A stretch of DNA of 64,000 bases, from contig CAVWVW010000005.1 in the NCBI GenBank assembly GCA_963758555.1, positions 1-64,000 on the forward strand, read 5' to 3'. The position numbers and the translations under genes are program-made. Each line of letters opens with the position of its first letter. Position 1 is the stretch's first letter. Shown here one piece after another: positions 1 to 7,669 of the stretch. A model generated the notes under the pieces. That model was not told the origin of the DNA and did not search any database. It worked only from the letters and a program-made list of their open reading frames with translations. The stretch is from CAIUMH01 sp963758555. GTDB lineage: Bacteria > Actinomycetota > Acidimicrobiia > Acidimicrobiales > RAAP-2.

Positions 1-463
1 CAAGCTCGAGACCACCGAGCAGTACGGCGCCGACCAGGTGAAGATCTGGCGCCGCAGCTACGCCACGCCTCCGCCGGCGCTCCCGAACGGTGATCCCCGG
101 CTGCCCGGTCATGATCCTCGCTACCGCGACGTGCCCCAAGACGCCCTGCCCGCCACCGAGTGCCTGGCCGACGTGGTCGCTCGCACGCTGCCCTACTTCG
201 AAGCCGAGGTCGTCCCCGATCTCAGGGCGGAAGCGGCCAAAGGTGGCGCGGTCCTCGTCGTGGCCCACGGCAACTCGCTGCGGGCGCTGCGCATGGCGCT
301 CGATGGGATCTCAGAGGAGAGGATCGTCGAGCTCGAGATCCCGACCGGCATTCCGTATCGCTACGTGATGGACGAGGCCTTGGCGATCACGGAGCAGGGC
401 TACCTCGGCGACGCCCAGGCGGCGGCTGACGCCGCGGCGGCTGTCGCGCGCCAAGCTGGCTGA
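1..463 (+). CDS. gpmA: 2,3-bisphosphoglycerate-dependent phosphoglycerate mutase, C-terminal part
   Basis: This is the 3' end of a gene whose start lies before the window; the frame opens at base 2. The enzyme interconverts 3- and 2-phosphoglycerate in cytosolic glycolysis and gluconeogenesis. Two stretches are typical of the family: YGADQVKIWRRSY near the visible start, and VVAHGNSLRAL, which holds the second catalytic histidine of the histidine-phosphatase fold. The following ELEIPTGIPYRYV is the usual C-terminal strand. The first phosphohistidine motif (RHG) is upstream and not visible. The frame stays open to TGA at 461-463. The recognisable family sequence ends near position 395, and a short Ala-rich tail follows. 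Confidence 0.93.
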   Translation, partial: KLETTEQYGADQVKIWRRSYATPPPALPNGDPRLPGHDPRYRDVPQDALPATECLADVVARTLPYFEAEVVPDLRAEAAKGGAVLVVAHGNSLRALRMALDGISEERIVELEIPTGIPYRYVMDEALAITEQGYLGDAQAAADAAAAVARQAG

Positions 464-525
464 GGCGCGCCGTCGGCCAGGCGGCACGCGACCCCCTCTC
501 GTGCGGCGCCTGTGAAGATGGCGTC

Positions 526-1371
526 GTGCCCGCCATCGTCGTCGAGGGACTGACCAAGTCCTACGAGAAGCCCGTGCTCAAGGGCCTCAGCCTTGAGGTG
601 CCGAAGGGCAGCTGCATCGCGCTGCTCGGCCCGAACGGCGCGGGCAAGACCACCACCGTCGAGATCCTCGAGAGCTACCGCCCTCGCGACGGTGGCCACG
701 TGGAGGTGCTCGGCATCGATCCCGCTCGCCCGACGAGCGCGTGGCGAGCGAAGATCGGCATCGTCCTCCAGGCGAGCACGGACAACGCCCAGCTCACCTG
801 CGCCGAGGTGCTCACCTCGTTCGCCGCCCTCTACCCCTCGGCGCGCCCGACCGATGAGGTCCTCAAGCTCGTGGGGCTCACCGACGAGGCAGATCGCCGA
901 GCCCGGCACCTCTCTGGAGGCCAACGTCGGCGCCTCGACGTCGCCCTCGGCATCATCGGTCGACCTGAGGTCCTCTTCCTCGACGAGCCCACCATCGGCT
1001 TCGACGCTGAGGCTCGTCGCCAGTTCTGGCAGATGATCAAGGACCTCCGGGCCGAGGGCACCACCATCGTGCTCACCACGCACTACCTGGACGAGGCCGA
1101 GGAGCTCGCTGACGACGTCGCCATCATCGCGGGCGGCGTGATCCGCGCCCAAGGCCCACCGGCCAGCATCGGAGGCCGCAGCGAAGCCCTGGCCCTCGTG
1201 CGCTTCCGGCTGGGCGACGGCACGTGGATCGAGCGAGAGAGCGCCACGCCCACCGAGCTCGTCGCCTCGCTCGCCGCCGAGCACGGGGAGCTGGCCGACC
1301 TCACCGTGACCCGTCCCAGCCTCGAGGACGTCTACCTGTCGCTCATCCGCGACGAGGTGCTGGGCCCATGA
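526..1371 (+). CDS. ABC transporter ATP-binding protein (DrrA/CcmA-like exporter)
   Basis: ATPase subunit of an ABC-2 type exporter, working at the inner face of the membrane with the permease encoded next. Visible motifs are Walker A GPNGAGKT (residues 35-42), signature LSGGQRRRLD, Walker B VLFLDEPTIGFD and the switch histidine in TTHYLDEAEEL. Length is 281 residues, normal for daunorubicin-resistance-type ATPases. GTG at 526 is chosen because the product then begins MPAIVVEGLTKSYE, the usual N-terminal strand. The stop overlaps the permease start as ATGA, indicating coupled translation. The substrate cannot be read from the sequence. Confidence 0.93.
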   Translation: MPAIVVEGLTKSYEKPVLKGLSLEVPKGSCIALLGPNGAGKTTTVEILESYRPRDGGHVEVLGIDPARPTSAWRAKIGIVLQASTDNAQLTCAEVLTSFAALYPSARPTDEVLKLVGLTDEADRRARHLSGGQRRRLDVALGIIGRPEVLFLDEPTIGFDAEARRQFWQMIKDLRAEGTTIVLTTHYLDEAEELADDVAIIAGGVIRAQGPPASIGGRSEALALVRFRLGDGTWIERESATPTELVASLAAEHGELADLTVTRPSLEDVYLSLIRDEVLGP

Positions 1372-2159
1372 CGACTCGGGTGCTGCCCATCTCGAAGATG
1401 CGGGCCGAGGTCGAGGTCAAGAGCCTGGTGCGCGATCGGCATCGCATGGTCTTCACCTTCTTCTTCCCCATGCTCCTGCTGCTGATCTTCGGCACCGTCT
1501 TCAACCACGACGTCGTCCCCGGCGTCTCGTTCTCCCAGTACTTCACCGCCGGGATCATCGCGTCCGGCATCGTCTACGCCGCCTTCGAGAACCTCGCCAT
1601 CTCCATCCCCTTAGAGCGCGACAACGGCACGCTCAAGCGTCTGCGCGGCACCCCCATGCCGCTCGCCTCGTACTTCGTGGGCAAGGGCGCCCAGGTCGCC
1701 CTCTGCTACGTGGCTCAGGTGGTGCTGCTCATCGGCCTCGGCGTCGCCCTCTTCGGGGTCTCGCTGCCGACCTCCCCGGTCCAGTGGCTCACCTTCGTAT
1801 GGGTCTCGGTGCTCGGTCTGGCCTGCTGCACGCTGCTCGGCATCGCCTTCTCGGCAGTGCCCAAGCACGCAGAGAGCGCACCGGCCATCGTGACCCCGAT
1901 CGTGCTCATCGCCCAGTTCATCTCCGGCGTCTTCATCGCCTTCAACGACCTGCCCCACTGGATGCAGATCATCGCCTCGTTCTTCCCGCTCAAGTGGCTG
2001 TGCGAGGCGATGAGGAGCGTCTTTCTGAGCTCGAAGGCGTCGTCGCTCCAACCCCATGGCTCCTACCAGCTGGGCTGGTGCGCCCTCGTCCTCATCGTCT
2101 GGACGATCATTGGAGGGCTCTTGGCCTGGCGGAACTTCAGCTTCAGCTCAGATCGGTGA
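1368..2159 (+). CDS. ABC-2 type transporter permease
   Basis: Membrane partner of the preceding ATPase; the ATG overlaps its stop codon by four bases (ATGA). The product of 263 residues has about six hydrophobic segments, starting with MVFTFFFPMLLLLIFGTVF near residue 27. It carries the ABC-2 core hallmarks RDNGTLKRLRGTPM (cytosolic loop after TM2) and a late hydrophobic stretch with FFPLKWLCEAMR. An upstream in-frame extension exists inside the ATPase gene but has no membrane or family features, so the overlapping ATG is preferred. Probable role: export of a lipid, antibiotic or other hydrophobic molecule. Confidence 0.9.
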   Translation: MTTRVLPISKMRAEVEVKSLVRDRHRMVFTFFFPMLLLLIFGTVFNHDVVPGVSFSQYFTAGIIASGIVYAAFENLAISIPLERDNGTLKRLRGTPMPLASYFVGKGAQVALCYVAQVVLLIGLGVALFGVSLPTSPVQWLTFVWVSVLGLACCTLLGIAFSAVPKHAESAPAIVTPIVLIAQFISGVFIAFNDLPHWMQIIASFFPLKWLCEAMRSVFLSSKASSLQPHGSYQLGWCALVLIVWTIIGGLLAWRNFSFSSDR

Positions 2160-2173
2160 GCAGCACCTCTCTG

Positions 2174-2212
2174 GGCGCTCCCGAGCTCTCGCCTCGCTCT
2201 GAGCGGAGCGCC
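2174..2212. terminator. bidirectional hairpin between convergent ABC permease genes
   Basis: Inverted repeat GGCGCTCC (2174-2181) and GGAGCGCC (2205-2212), exactly complementary, lies between the stop of the plus-strand permease and the end of the minus-strand permease. There is no T-run, as is common for hairpin terminators in high-GC actinobacteria. Its position between two convergent genes supports a terminator role for both. Confidence 0.5.
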
Positions 2213-2973
2213 TAGGCGACGGCCTTTCGGAACACGCTGGTCGCCCACGCCATGACCAGCACGCACAGCGGGATCAGCACGACGAAGGCCTGCCAGATGG
2301 CCGGATCGCCGAAGTGCCCTGTGGCCAGGGCCCGAGAGGCCTCGACCAGGTAGTAGAGCGGGTTGAAGTGAGCGATGACCTTGAGCCAGGTCGGCCCGAG
2401 GGAGATCGGCAGCAGCACGCCCGCGGTCAGCATGATCGGCAGCTGGATGCCGCCGACGATCGCCGCGAAGCTGCTGATCTCCCCGGTGAGCAGCGCGAGC
2501 GCCGTCGAGAAGGCGGCGAGCAGCGCGGCGAGCAGCCAGAGCAAGATCAGCAAGACCGCGAGACCTCCCCAGTTGACCGAGAAGCCGAAGGCGACGCCGA
2601 CGACGATGACGACCGCGTCGAAGGCCGTCATCATGACCAGACCGCACAAGATCGGCCCGGTCAGGATGGCCAGCCGGCTCGCTGGCGTGACCCGGAAGCG
2701 CTCGATGATGCCCAGCTGCATCTCGAAGATGATGCCGAACCCCGCGTTCGCGCCCGACGTGAACGCCAAGAGCGCCAAGATCCCCGGCAAGAAGACCTCG
2801 AGGACCGAGCCGGTGGGGAACGACTTGACGCCTGGCAGCTCTTTGAGCAGCGGGGTGAACAGCACCAGGTAGAGGACCGGTGTCGAGAAGCCGACGACGA
2901 GCCACGTCGGGTTGCGGAGCCGAGCCAGCCAGGCTCGGCCGAAGAACAGGCCGGTGTCGCGGAACAGGTTCAT
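2212..2973 (-). CDS. ABC-2 type transporter permease (DrrB-like)
   Basis: Membrane subunit of a second ABC exporter, 253 residues with about six hydrophobic segments. It begins with a short cytosolic arm and LARLRNPTWLVVGF, then a first TM at LYLVLFTPLL. The loop MQLGIIERFRVTPASRLAIL is the conserved ABC-2 cytosolic element. The ATG overlaps the stop of the upstream ATPase gene (ATGA), so padR, ATPase and permease form one tightly packed minus-strand operon. It is homologous in type to the permease at 1368-2159 but clearly divergent, so this is a separate transporter rather than a recent duplicate. Confidence 0.9.
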   Translation of the reverse strand: MNLFRDTGLFFGRAWLARLRNPTWLVVGFSTPVLYLVLFTPLLKELPGVKSFPTGSVLEVFLPGILALLAFTSGANAGFGIIFEMQLGIIERFRVTPASRLAILTGPILCGLVMMTAFDAVVIVVGVAFGFSVNWGGLAVLLILLWLLAALLAAFSTALALLTGEISSFAAIVGGIQLPIMLTAGVLLPISLGPTWLKVIAHFNPLYYLVEASRALATGHFGDPAIWQAFVVLIPLCVLVMAWATSVFRKAVA

Positions 2974-3990
2974 GAGGCCACCTCCTGGCGCTTCGGCGCA
3001 TCGTCGTCGCGCAACGATCGGCCGGTGTGACGCAAGAACACGTCGTCGAGGGTCGGCTCCGAGAGCTGGATCGTGCGGATCGCGAGCCGCTCCGCGTCGA
3101 GCACGCGGAGCAGCAGGGGCAGCGCCGTGCTGCCTTGCGCCACGTAGAGCCGCACCTCGTCCCCATCTCTCGAGAGGTCACGGACGAACTCTTGGGCCTG
3201 GAGGATCCCGACCGCCCGCACCGCGGCCTCGACCCCTTCGCTGAAGGCGACGACCACAGACTCGCCAGCCACCCCTCGCTTGAGATCGAGCGGTGTGCCC
3301 TCGGCCACGATCTCACCGTGGTCCATGATCGAGAGGCGTCCGGAGAGGGCGTCCGCCTCGTCGAGGTAGTGGGTGGTCAGGAAGATCGTCGTGCCTGTCT
3401 CACGGAGGCGTCGCACGTGGTCCCAGAGGTTCGCTCGGCTCTGGGGATCGAGCCCGGTGCTCGGCTCGTCCAAGAAGAGCACCTCGGGCTCGTGCACGAT
3501 GCCCAGGGCGATGTCGAGCCGACGGCGCTGGCCTCCGGAGTAGGTCTTGACCAGTCGATCAGCGAAGTCGCCGAGATCGAGCGAGCCGAGCAGCTCGTCG
3601 GTGCGCGCCGCCACGTCGTCGGCGCTCAGCCCGTAGAGGCGACCTTGCAAGATGACGTTCTCCTTGCCGGTCGCATCGGGATCCGCGCCTCCGAGCTGGC
3701 TCACGAAGCCGATCCGCTCGCGAACCTTGCCGCGGCTGGCTGCCGACGTCGAAGCCCGCCACCGTGGCGGTCCCGCCGTCGATCGGCAGGAGCGTGGTGA
3801 GCATCCGGAGCGTCGTGGTCTTCCCCGCGCCGTTGGGGCCGAGGAAGCCGAAGATCTCACCTCGAAGCACGGCGAGGTTGACGTCCTTGACGGCGTGCAC
3901 CGCCTTGTCGCCTGTGCCGAAGGTCTTGCGCAGGTTGGTCGTCGAGATCACTGCCTCGTCGCTGCTCGCACCGGGGGGACTGTCGCTCAC
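2970..3990 (-). CDS. ABC transporter ATP-binding protein (DrrA-like), frameshifted
   Basis: ATPase of the PadR-controlled exporter. The first frame (3990 to about 3735) encodes the N-terminal strand and Walker A GPNGAGKT. The second frame, from about 3735 to 2970, continues with KVRERIGFVSQ, signature YSGGQRRRLDIAL, Walker B VLFLDEPSTGLDP and the switch region TTHYLDEADAL. Family alignment requires one base fewer around 3727-3738 (GCCGCGGCAAGG on the minus strand), so either one extra base is really present or it is an assembly error. Start and stop form ATGA overlaps with padR and the permease, which argues that the operon was functional. Full length would be about 339 residues, normal for DrrA. 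Confidence 0.85.
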
Positions 3991-4643
3991 TTCGCCTCCT
4001 TGAGGTCGGGTACGGCTGCGATGGGCACCGCAGCGATGGTCGTTCGATCAGGGCTTTGGTGCATGGCCCGCCACCACGCCACGCCCTCGAGCTCATCGGA
4101 CTCGATCTCGTCGACGAGCTGGCGCACGTAGGCCAGCTCTGCTTCGACGAGCACGTCGTGGAACTCGCTCTCCACCCAGAAGAGCCGTGGCAGCTGGGCA
4201 TCTTCCAAGAGCGCTCTGGTGCCTCGTGAGCGGGCCAGCTCGATCTCGAGGTGCTGGGCGCGCTCGCCCAAGAGCTCGACGACGTCGTCAGGTGGCAGTG
4301 CCGGCAAGAAGCTGAGCGCGGCACCGAAGCTCGGGTAGTCGTTGACCGGGGTCGAGACGAGCTCGGTGAGCCAGTCGTGGGTCTCGATCCTCCCTGGCTC
4401 GGTCAGCTCGTAGACCGTCCGCTCGGGGAGCCGGCCCTCGCGCCGGGTCTCGGTGGGCGTGATGAGCCCTCGCTTCTCGAGCGAGGCGACGACCGCATAG
4501 AGCGAGCCATAGTTGAGCTTGACGCTCTCGTGCTTGTGGCGCTGGCGAAGCGTCGCCGAGACCTCGTAGGGGTGCATGGGACGCTCGTAGAGGCAGATCA
4601 TCACGGCCAGCGCCAGGGGGTTTGCCCGATTCCTGGCTGCCAT
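3987..4643 (-). CDS. PadR family transcriptional regulator
   Basis: DNA-binding regulator of 218 residues. The N-terminal winged helix (about residues 8-85) contains ALAVMICLYERPMHPYE and the wing-region segment NYGSLYAVVASLEKRGLI, typical of PadR. The rest is the helical PadR C-terminal (Vir_act_alpha_C-like) dimerisation domain. It is the first gene of the operon padR-ATPase-permease, overlapping the ATPase start by four bases. This arrangement usually means repression of its own exporter, relieved by a ligand the exporter pumps. A strong palindrome just upstream (4663-4691) is a candidate autoregulatory operator. The inducer is unknown. Confidence 0.92.
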   Translation of the reverse strand: MAARNRANPLALAVMICLYERPMHPYEVSATLRQRHKHESVKLNYGSLYAVVASLEKRGLITPTETRREGRLPERTVYELTEPGRIETHDWLTELVSTPVNDYPSFGAALSFLPALPPDDVVELLGERAQHLEIELARSRGTRALLEDAQLPRLFWVESEFHDVLVEAELAYVRQLVDEIESDELEGVAWWRAMHQSPDRTTIAAVPIAAVPDLKEAK

Positions 4644-4662
4644 GACGCCTCCCCTCTCTCGA

Positions 4663-4691
4663 TACTCTGGACAGAGTACCCTGTCCGGAGA
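4663..4691. promoter_or_regulatory. candidate PadR operator, overlapping palindromes
   Basis: Two inverted repeats share bases 20-48 nt upstream of the padR start. The first is TACTCTG-GA-CAGAGTA at 4663-4678. The second is CTCTGGACAG (4666-4675) and CTGTCCGGAG (4682-4691), with one mismatch and a 6-nt spacer. The position suits a site that blocks padR operon transcription. It does not look like the ATGT-N8-ACAT box described for classical PadR proteins, so the assignment rests on position and symmetry only. Confidence 0.5.
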
Positions 4692-4744
4692 GGGCCGTCC
4701 ACCCTCTCTGAGCCCCGGGCCTCATCTCCGCCCGAACGCGGAGA

Positions 4745-4788
4745 CACCACCGCCCGGGACCGCATCGCTGCAGGCCCGGGCGGTGGTG
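4745..4788 (-). terminator. strong hairpin downstream of glnK
   Basis: CACCACCGCCCGGG (4745-4758) and CCCGGGCGGTGGTG (4775-4788) are perfectly complementary over 14 bp with a 16-nt loop. The element lies 32 nt beyond the glnK stop on the minus strand, before the padR promoter region. No T-run follows. It most likely ends the amt-glnK transcript. Confidence 0.65.
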
Positions 4789-4819
4789 CCCTTTGGAGAG
4801 AAGGTCTCTCTCGCTGAAC

Positions 4820-5158
4820 TCAGATTGCGTCTGAGCCGCGCTCTCCGGTGCGCACTCTGACCGCCGATTCGACGGGCAGGACCCACACCTTGCCGTCACC
4901 GATCTTGCCGGTGCCGGCTGCCTCCACGATGCCGTCGACGACCCCTGCGACGTCGGCGTCATCCAAGAGGATCTCGAGACGAAGCTTCGGTACGAAGTCG
5001 ACTTCGTACTCAGCACCTCGATACACCTCGGTGTGGCCGCGTTGGCGGCCGAAGCCCTGGGTCTCAGTGAGGGTCATCCCCTGCACGCCGAGGCCCTTGA
5101 GCTTCTCCTTGACGTCATCGAGCTTGAACGGCTTGATGACTGCGACAACCAACTTCAT
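4820..5158 (-). CDS. glnK: nitrogen regulatory protein P-II
   Basis: Small trimeric PII signal protein (112 residues) that reads 2-oxoglutarate, ATP/ADP and nitrogen state and controls AmtB. The sequence is typical throughout: MKLVVAVIKPFKLDDV at the start, T-loop GRQRGHTEVYRGAEY with Tyr46 and Tyr51, and the C-terminal signature GKIGDGKVWVLPV. Tyr51 is the residue modified in PII proteins (adenylylated in the actinobacteria studied). An AGGAGAAG ribosome site precedes the ATG. It lies 50 nt downstream of amt on the same strand, the classical amtB-glnK pair. GlnK is preferred over GlnB because of that linkage. Confidence 0.95.
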   Translation of the reverse strand: MKLVVAVIKPFKLDDVKEKLKGLGVQGMTLTETQGFGRQRGHTEVYRGAEYEVDFVPKLRLEILLDDADVAGVVDGIVEAAGTGKIGDGKVWVLPVESAVRVRTGERGSDAI

Positions 5159-5208
5159 GGACGCTTCTCCTCTCGTTCGAATGTGTGGTGCTCGTTACCC
5201 ATGGCCGC

Positions 5209-6609
5209 TCAGCCCCTCGAGAGCGAGGTGACCCGCTCAGCGAAGGTCTCACGTGGGTAGGCCTCCTCATCGTGGATGGCCAGGTCACCGACCTCGAGCA
5301 CTTCGTCCTTCTCACGCAGACCCCTGCAGATGAACTTGACGATGTAGAAGAGGATGGCGCTGGCAATCGCTGTGTAGATGATGATCCACGAGGCTGCCAG
5401 GAACTGTTCCCACAGCTGATGGAACGAGCCGGTGTAGAACCACCCACCGACTGAGAATGCCCCAGCGGCGTCGTAGGTCTTGCCTGCCACCCCGTACTCG
5501 ATCATGCCCGGGTCGGCCAGCAGGCCCACCATGAGTCCACCGAGCAGACCAGCGATGCCGTGCGTGTAGACCACACCGAGCGCATCGTCCACGTGGGAGA
5601 AGGGCTTGACCTTGCTGAGGTAGTTCCAAGCGACCCACACCACGATGCAGCAGAACACGCCGCAGATGAGCGCACCGTAACCGTCGAGCCAGCCAGCACC
5701 TGGTGTGATGCAGACGAGACCGACGATCATGCCGTTGATGGCACCCAAGAACGTGGGCTTGTGCTCCTTGGTGAAGATCATGTCCATGGCGACCCAGGTC
5801 ATGAGGGCTGCTGCCGTGGCGATGTTCGTGTTGAGCACCGCACCCGCAGCGCTGACACCCGCATAGAAGGGGTCACCACCGTTGAAGCCGTTCCAACCGA
5901 GCCACAGGATGCCGGAACCGACCGCCACCATCATGAGGTTGCTTGGCAGCGCGTGGTTCTTGTCCCGAGCCAGACGAGGTCCGACGATCGCCGCACCCAC
6001 GAAGCCCGTGACACCAGCTGCCAGGTGGATGACGTACCCACCCGAGTAGTCCACTGCGCCCTTTTGGGCCAGGAAGCCACCACCCCAGAGGAGTGCTGCG
6101 TTGACGCAGTAGACGAAGGTGATCCACAGCGGCACGAACAGCAGCCACGCCTTGAACTTGAAGCGCCCGAGGAGGGAGCCCAAGAACAGCAGCGGCGTGA
6201 TCGCTGCGAACACCACTTGGAAGTACGCCAGTGTGGCGGTCGGGAAGTGGAACGGAATGAGGGTGTTCGCTCCCGAGACCGCTTGGTTTTGTTCGCCAAA
6301 GTGGCTAACGATCGGGTGTGGATGCCCAATAAATCCGCTCCAGAACGATCCCGTTGGTCCGAGGTGGGCAAATGGTCCGAAGGCCATGTTGTAGCCCCAC
6401 AGCACCCACACAAGGATCACAAGGCTGAACGCCGTGAACGCCATGAGCATGGTGTTGACGACCCACTTGCGCTGCATGAGTCCGCCGTAGAGCACGGCGA
6501 TGCCGGGGAGGCTCATCAAGCCCACCAAGGTCGCCGCCACCAGCTGCCAGGTGTTGTCCCCTGTGTTCAGCCAATGCGGATATGGAATGTTCGTGACTGC
6601 TTCCAGCAC
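5209..6609 (-). CDS. amt: ammonium transporter
   Basis: Inner-membrane Amt/Rh family ammonium channel of 466 residues with the expected 11 or so hydrophobic helices. The family signature DYSGGYVIHLAAGVTG contains the first pore histidine, and VVYTHGIAGLLGGL holds the second. The cytosolic C-terminal tail (about 40 residues, ending REKDEVLEVGDLAIHDEEAYPRE and a short extension) is the usual GlnK docking region. The start is GTG at 6609, preceded by GGAGAGAAG. The gene opens a two-gene operon with glnK. A perfect 8-bp inverted repeat 41 nt upstream is a candidate nitrogen-regulator operator. Confidence 0.95.
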   Translation of the reverse strand: MLEAVTNIPYPHWLNTGDNTWQLVAATLVGLMSLPGIAVLYGGLMQRKWVVNTMLMAFTAFSLVILVWVLWGYNMAFGPFAHLGPTGSFWSGFIGHPHPIVSHFGEQNQAVSGANTLIPFHFPTATLAYFQVVFAAITPLLFLGSLLGRFKFKAWLLFVPLWITFVYCVNAALLWGGGFLAQKGAVDYSGGYVIHLAAGVTGFVGAAIVGPRLARDKNHALPSNLMMVAVGSGILWLGWNGFNGGDPFYAGVSAAGAVLNTNIATAAALMTWVAMDMIFTKEHKPTFLGAINGMIVGLVCITPGAGWLDGYGALICGVFCCIVVWVAWNYLSKVKPFSHVDDALGVVYTHGIAGLLGGLMVGLLADPGMIEYGVAGKTYDAAGAFSVGGWFYTGSFHQLWEQFLAASWIIIYTAIASAILFYIVKFICRGLREKDEVLEVGDLAIHDEEAYPRETFAERVTSLSRG

Positions 6610-6649
6610 GATGCTTCTCTCCTCTCAGGTCTGTCGGACCGGACCATCA

Positions 6650-6668
6650 ACCTGCCCAGAGGGCAGGT
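6650..6668. promoter_or_regulatory. palindrome upstream of amt
   Basis: ACCTGCCC-AGA-GGGCAGGT is a perfect inverted repeat with a 3-nt centre, 41-59 nt upstream of the amt GTG. It could be an operator for amt-glnK or a leader hairpin. It does not match the AmtR or GlnR consensus sites that I know. Confidence 0.4.
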
Positions 6669-6781
6669 GAAACGGATGGCCTTTCCCGACCGGTACGCCT
6701 CCAATCATGGAGACTCGGCATTTCGCACCGGTCTCCGGACTGTTACGAGCAAATGAACAGCCGGAGCGATACCCTTAGGTC

Positions 6782-7204
6782 ATGGCTCAAAGCGCAAAAG
6801 ACCAGAACATTGCATCGATTTGGCTGTTCTCCGAGTGCTCGGCGAAGGAAATCCGCTCGATCTCTGCAGTGACCGACGCGGTCAGCGTGCCCGAGGGTCG
6901 CGCCCTCGTGAAGGAGGGCACGATCGGGCGTGAGCTCTACCTGATCGTCTCGGGGACGGCCAGCGTCCAGCGCAACGGCCGGCAGGTCGCCGTCCTCGGA
7001 CCAGGTCAGCACTTCGGCGAGCTCTCGCTGCTCGACCGACGCCCACGCAACGCCACGGTCATCTCGAAGACGCCCATGGAGCTCTTGGTGATCGGCCAGC
7101 GCCAGTTCAACGGGCTGCTCGACACCATCCCGACCCTGTCGCGCAAGCTCATCGCCGCCATGGCGGGCCGGATGCGCGAGCAGGACGCCAAGGCTGTCCA
7201 CTAG
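6782..7204 (+). CDS. stand-alone cyclic nucleotide-binding domain protein
   Basis: A 140-residue protein made almost entirely of one Crp/PKA-type cNMP-binding domain. The phosphate-binding cassette FGELSLLDRRPRNATV is intact, including the Glu and the Arg that contact the ribose and phosphate. There is no helix-turn-helix after residue 130, so it cannot act as a Crp-like DNA-binding regulator by itself. It is followed two bases later by an F420/PPOX gene on the same strand, suggesting co-transcription, and it diverges from amt. It may act as a cAMP-responsive adaptor; the partner is unknown. Confidence 0.88.
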   Translation: MAQSAKDQNIASIWLFSECSAKEIRSISAVTDAVSVPEGRALVKEGTIGRELYLIVSGTASVQRNGRQVAVLGPGQHFGELSLLDRRPRNATVISKTPMELLVIGQRQFNGLLDTIPTLSRKLIAAMAGRMREQDAKAVH

Positions 7205-7206
7205 CC

Positions 7207-7623
7207 GTGGAGCTCGCTGAGGCGCTCGAGCACGCCTCGACCACCCGGCACGGGGTCTTGGTCACGCTGCGCCGTGATGGCATGCCGCAGCTGTCCAACA
7301 TCTACTTCTACGTCTTTGACGGTGTCGCCAAGATCTCGGTGACCGACGATCGGGCCAAGACCCGCAACGCTCGCCGCGAGCCGCGCGGTTCGCTGTGGTT
7401 CGCGCACGAGGACTTCTTCCACTACGCGGTCTTAGAGGGCGCGATCTCGCTCTCGCCTGTGGCGCAGGATCCGAACGATGCCACCGTCGACGAGCTGGTC
7501 GAGCTCTACCGCGCTGCAGGTCAGGACCACCCGGACTGGGCCGAGTTCCGCCGCTCCCAGGTCACCGACCAGCGCCTCGTGCTCAGCCTGACCCCGACGC
7601 GCGCCTACGGGATGTGGCCCTAG
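7207..7623 (+). CDS. PPOX-class F420-dependent oxidoreductase
   Basis: A 138-residue split-barrel flavin/deazaflavin-binding protein of the pyridoxamine 5'-phosphate oxidase superfamily. The N-terminal segment TTRHGVLVTLRRDGMPQLSNIYFYV and the later RREPRGSLWF and GMWP are typical of the actinobacterial F420-dependent group. It starts with GTG two bases after the stop of the cNMP-binding gene, so translation is probably coupled. Such enzymes reduce various substrates with F420H2; the physiological substrate cannot be predicted. A FMN-dependent role is the alternative. Confidence 0.85.
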   Translation: MELAEALEHASTTRHGVLVTLRRDGMPQLSNIYFYVFDGVAKISVTDDRAKTRNARREPRGSLWFAHEDFFHYAVLEGAISLSPVAQDPNDATVDELVELYRAAGQDHPDWAEFRRSQVTDQRLVLSLTPTRAYGMWP

Positions 7624-7669
7624 AGCCAGGTCGCCGACTCGAGCGAGAGCCGGGGCGCGTGCACGCTCC

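Noticed and set aside
400..1284. Long open frame on the minus strand (294 codons) opposite the first ABC ATPase gene
   Set aside because: It mirrors a gene with full ABC motifs, has low-complexity Glu/Arg/Gly composition and no start signal. It is a high-GC antisense shadow.
5560..6756. 398-codon plus-strand open frame opposite amt
   Set aside because: Rich in His, Asp, Glu and Arg without domain pattern; amt on the other strand is unambiguous.
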